DNA from: MWBF01 sp964614645
GTDB lineage: Bacteria; Chloroflexota; Anaerolineae; CG2-30-64-16
Length of the DNA stretch: 14,368 nt
Assembly (NCBI GenBank): GCA_964614645.1
Contig: CAZTMA010000133.1
Span: 1-14,368 of the forward strand
Reading direction: 5' to 3'
A program made the position numbers and the translations under genes. Below, one piece after another: positions 12,330 to 14,368 of this stretch. The stretch's first letter is position 1. Every line of letters begins with the position of its first letter. The notes beneath the pieces are model-generated. The model was not told the DNA's origin. It saw only the letters and a list, made by a program, of their open reading frames with translations, and ran no database searches.

Positions 12330-13736
12330 ATGGCGGGCGGCGGAACGGCGTCCTACACCCTGCCCGCAGGCACCGTGATTCCAGGTCGCGGTTACCTGGT
12401 CATCCATCGCTCGGTCAGCGGCGTGGCGCTCAACCAGGATGCGGACACGGCGCGGCTGCTGGGGCCGGATGGTCAGGAGGTGGATGCGTTTGCGTACGCG
12501 AACCCCCGTCGCGACGCCAGTTACAGCCGGAGTGTGGATGGCGCCGGCGCCTGGACTGAGAGCTATCCGCCTTCGCCCCGTGGGCCGAACCTGCCCGGCC
12601 CCGCGACGCTCACGCCCACCCCCAGCCCGACGGCCACCGCCGCCCCGACTGCGACGCCTTTCCCCGCCGGCATCGTGCTCAACGAGGTGCTGGCGCATCC
12701 TTTTGCGGGCGATTGGGACGGCAGCGGTACGGCTGATTACATGGACGAGTGGGTCGAGCTCTATAACCTGGGCGATTCGCCGGTGCAGCTCGGCGGGTGG
12801 TCGGTCGTGGATGACACGCGCGCGTACACGCTTCCGCACGGGGTAGTCATCTGGCCGCACTCGCACCTGCTGCTGTTCCGCGCAGAAACGCGGCTGTCGC
12901 TCAGCGATTATCGAGATCAGGTCAGTCTGCGCCGGCCCGATGGCATTGTCGCGGATGCGATGGCCTATGACACCGCGCCTGGCTATGACCGGAGCCTCTG
13001 CCGTGCCACCGATGGCGCCGGCGCGTGGACCAAGAACTGCCTCGTCACGCCTGGCCGCGCCAACCGGCTGGAGCCGCCGCGCGAGCCCGTGCCCGCAGGA
13101 CGGTCCACGGGGGGCCGCGCGGGAACGACGTCACAGACGGTCGCTGCGGCGCGCCTGCTCCCGCCCGATACGCGCGTCACGCTGTCGGGCACGGTGACGC
13201 TGCCGCCCGGCGTCAGGGAGCGGACCCTCTACATCCAGGATGACTCGGGCGGCATTAAGGTCTATCTGCGCTCCGGCGATTATCCGCCACTGGCGCTGGG
13301 CGACCGGGTCCGCATCACGGGTTGGACGCGCGAGTATCGCGGCGAGGCGGAGCTATCTGTACCAGACGCCAGCTATATCACGCGGCTGGACTCCGGCGCC
13401 CCGATGCTTCCTGAGGTCGTGCCAACCGGGCTGCTCAGCGAGGCGCACGAGGGTCGCCTGGTCAGCGTGAGCGGGCGCGTGGTGCGCTTCGAGCGGCAGA
13501 CGCTCGTGCTGGATGATGGGACCGGCCCCGCCAACATCTACTTTGCTGCAGACCTGACCTGGCAGCGGCCCTACTTCCGCATCGGGGAGACATGGAGCGT
13601 AACCGGTGTGGGCGGGCAGTATGCGGCCGAAGAACCGTATAGCGGCGGATACCAACTGTTACCGCGCTTCGCATGGGACGTCAGTAATGCCCCGCTGGTG
13701 CTGCCGGTGACGGGAGACAGCTCGCCCTCTCGCTGA
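12330..13736 (+). CDS. Lamin-tail-domain and OB-fold secreted protein, 5'-truncated, 468 aa from first ATG
   Basis: Lamin-tail (LTD) homology begins before the first ATG. The in-frame codons from 12240 read VVDCVLYHEWIELYSLEGEP and VDLAGWLLDD, the expected start of an LTD repeat, with a stop at 12225-12227 and no usable start codon. Residues 1-90 finish LTD 1 (GAGAWTESYPPSPRGPNLP). A TPTPSPTATAAPTATP linker follows (95-110). LTD 2 is at 113-250 (GIVLNEVLAHPFAGDWDGSG ... DEWVELYNLG ... GAGAWTKNCLVTPGRAN). Residues ~270-450 carry two OB-fold-like units (VTLSGTV...YIQDDSGG...LGDRVRITGW; SVSGRVV...LVLDDGTG...IGETWSVTGVG), as in extracellular nuclease-associated modules. The signal peptide and N-terminus are lost at the cassette edge, so this is probably a pseudogene. 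Confidence 0.8.
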   Translation: MAGGGTASYTLPAGTVIPGRGYLVIHRSVSGVALNQDADTARLLGPDGQEVDAFAYANPRRDASYSRSVDGAGAWTESYPPSPRGPNLPGPATLTPTPSPTATAAPTATPFPAGIVLNEVLAHPFAGDWDGSGTADYMDEWVELYNLGDSPVQLGGWSVVDDTRAYTLPHGVVIWPHSHLLLFRAETRLSLSDYRDQVSLRRPDGIVADAMAYDTAPGYDRSLCRATDGAGAWTKNCLVTPGRANRLEPPREPVPAGRSTGGRAGTTSQTVAAARLLPPDTRVTLSGTVTLPPGVRERTLYIQDDSGGIKVYLRSGDYPPLALGDRVRITGWTREYRGEAELSVPDASYITRLDSGAPMLPEVVPTGLLSEAHEGRLVSVSGRVVRFERQTLVLDDGTGPANIYFAADLTWQRPYFRIGETWSVTGVGGQYAAEEPYSGGYQLLPRFAWDVSNAPLVLPVTGDSSPSR

Positions 13737-13756
13737 GACGATTTGAGAGGTTCAAG

Positions 13757-13810
13757 CAAAGGCGCAAAAGCAGCACCAGAGCTGTATGTTTGGCGCTCTT
13801 TGCGCCTTTG
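13757..13810 (+). terminator. Hairpin after the lamin-tail gene
   Basis: CAAAGGCGCAAA (13757-13768) pairs perfectly with TTTGCGCCTTTG (13799-13810) around a 30-base loop. It begins 21 bp after the stop. No U-run follows, so termination would be weak. The same type of string occurs as an intergenic repeat in many bacteria. Confidence 0.45.
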
Positions 13811-13953
13811 TGTGACATCAACTCGGTCTTCTTGTCTGAGTTTTTGGAACATTTGTTTTGTTAATCGTCATCGCCGCCAGCCCGGCGTGTGGACCAGCCG
13901 TGGCACGTGTATGCAACTTGGCTGTGATGACGGGCACGGACGGCGAAAGGAAT

Positions 13954-13983
13954 TTGCATATCCACACAAACTTATGGTAAAGT
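13954..13983 (+). promoter_or_regulatory. Promoter with extended -10 before the structured RNA
   Basis: TTGCAT (13954-13959), 18 bp, then TAAAGT (13978-13983) preceded by TGG (13975-13977). Expected start near 13990. The local AT-rich context contrasts with the surroundings. Confidence 0.4.
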
Positions 13984-13989
13984 GCATAT

Positions 13990-14159
13990 CAATAGTCACA
14001 AGAATGGATGTTCTGGTGCCGCCCGGCATAACCGGTCAAAAGGTGGTATCCGTGACCCGTTTCATTCTCCCGATCAAGCACTTGCTCTTGCGCCCATTGT
14101 CTCTCCTGGGCTCCTGGCGGCCGCGGTGAGGTTGAGCCTCGTTGTGGTCGTCTTTTTTT
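13990..14159 (+). ncRNA. Candidate structured small RNA or regulatory leader
   Basis: From the promoter at 13954 to the terminator at 14119-14159. Nested pairings are visible: AGAATG (14001-14006) with CATTCT (14063-14068), GAT (14007-14009) with ATC (14048-14050), GCCGCC (14018-14023) with GGTGGT (14042-14047), and an inner CCGG/CCGG hairpin (14023-14026 with 14032-14035). No protein-like frame is present. It could be an independent RNA, or a leader that regulates the membrane-protein gene at 14234. It matches no RNA family I recognise (6S, SRP, tmRNA and RNase P motifs are absent). Confidence 0.4.
14119..14159 (+). terminator. Rho-independent terminator
   Basis: A 13-bp stem pairs 14119-14131 with 14137-14149, including several G-U pairs, with loop TTGAG, and is followed by seven T at 14153-14159. 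Because of the G-U pairs it is much weaker on the other strand, which supports the plus direction. Confidence 0.7.
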
Positions 14160-14233
14160 GCGACTGATCTGCCTGTTCCAACTACGCTACGGTGAGTCCG
14201 CCTGCCGGCACCTTTAGGCTGAAAGAACAGTCA

Positions 14234-14368
14234 ATGCGCACGCTCCTCGAACTGGTCATCACGCTTGGCCTGATTATTGGTGGGATCAAGCTGGGATGGT
14301 TATGGACCATCTTCTTCGTGCTGCTCTACATTTTGGCTTTTGACCTCAAGCTGACGAAGATGTCCAAG
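14234..14368 (+). CDS. Small membrane protein, partial (runs off the window)
   Basis: MRTLLELVITLGLIIGGIKL then GWLWTIFFVLLYILAFDLKL. At least two hydrophobic helices, at about 3-18 and 22-37, then a basic end (KLTKMSK). The ribosome binding site is weak (GAAAG). Only 45 codons are visible, so no function can be given. It lies 75 bp after the terminator of the candidate RNA; the 14160-14233 gap shows no strong promoter. Confidence 0.6.
   Translation, partial: MRTLLELVITLGLIIGGIKLGWLWTIFFVLLYILAFDLKLTKMSK

Noticed and set aside
12130..12378. 82-aa plus-strand open frame at the cassette edge
   Set aside because: It overlaps the lamin-tail coding frame, which has clear LTD homology, in a different frame.
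13743..14129. 128-aa plus-strand open frame after the lamin-tail gene
   Set aside because: It runs through a hairpin and the candidate structured RNA; no ribosome binding site or protein-like pattern.

Overview
The window looks like chromosomal DNA of a high-GC Chloroflexota bacterium (Roseiflexus/Chloroflexus-like). This is an inference from family style, not from a marker gene. The clues are the secreted 'YQG-L...ANGPYDF...LYNAASGG' protein, the lamin-tail/OB-fold secreted protein, the GC-rich dispersed hairpin repeats, and a recurring 'GYETVxRFEL' C-terminal coding module. No rRNA, tRNA or CRISPR array was found.

Layout. (1) 1-1950 is a repeat graveyard. It holds stacked hairpin repeats, C-terminal scraps of lost genes, one small possible gene, two copies of the GYET-type module, and a secreted-protein gene cut short by a hairpin repeat. 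(2) 2159-4920 is a visibly less GC-rich plus-strand island of three genes. They encode a membrane-anchored coiled-coil protein, an M6-metalloprotease-like protein whose HExxH has become EEVAH and which carries an EF-hand-like loop, and a 96-residue protein homologous to the C-terminal domain of that M6-like protein. This trio is the best candidate here for an undescribed system. (3) 4921-5970 is degenerate: an IS21 IstA-like remnant, another gene tail and a G-rich hairpin. (4) 6014-12121 is a tightly packed minus-strand cassette typical of an integrated plasmid- or ICE-like element. In transcription order it encodes a Phd/YefM-like antitoxin, a winged-helix protein, an FtsK/TraB-like ATPase, a Cys-rich protein, a two-TM membrane protein, a second Cys-rich protein, an unknown protein, a D12-class adenine methylase, a zinc-ribbon protein and a second DNA methyltransferase. 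Many genes overlap by ATGA. No integrase, relaxase or replication initiator is recognisable. Upstream of ftsK lies a symmetric array of six GTCAAC/GTTGAC hexamers, which may be an operator, an origin, or part of a small RNA. (5) 12228-13736 is a lamin-tail/OB-fold secreted protein whose N-terminus is missing exactly at the cassette edge. (6) 13737-14368 holds a hairpin, a candidate structured RNA with its own promoter and intrinsic terminator, and the start of a small membrane-protein gene that runs off the window.

How it fits together: the cassette appears to be a regulated unit. The antitoxin and winged-helix genes have their own promoter, and the FtsK pump begins a second unit near the hexamer array. 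The two orphan methylases could protect or mark the element's DNA. The edges of both the cassette and the island are littered with truncated genes and dispersed repeats, which marks this as a hotspot for insertion and rearrangement.
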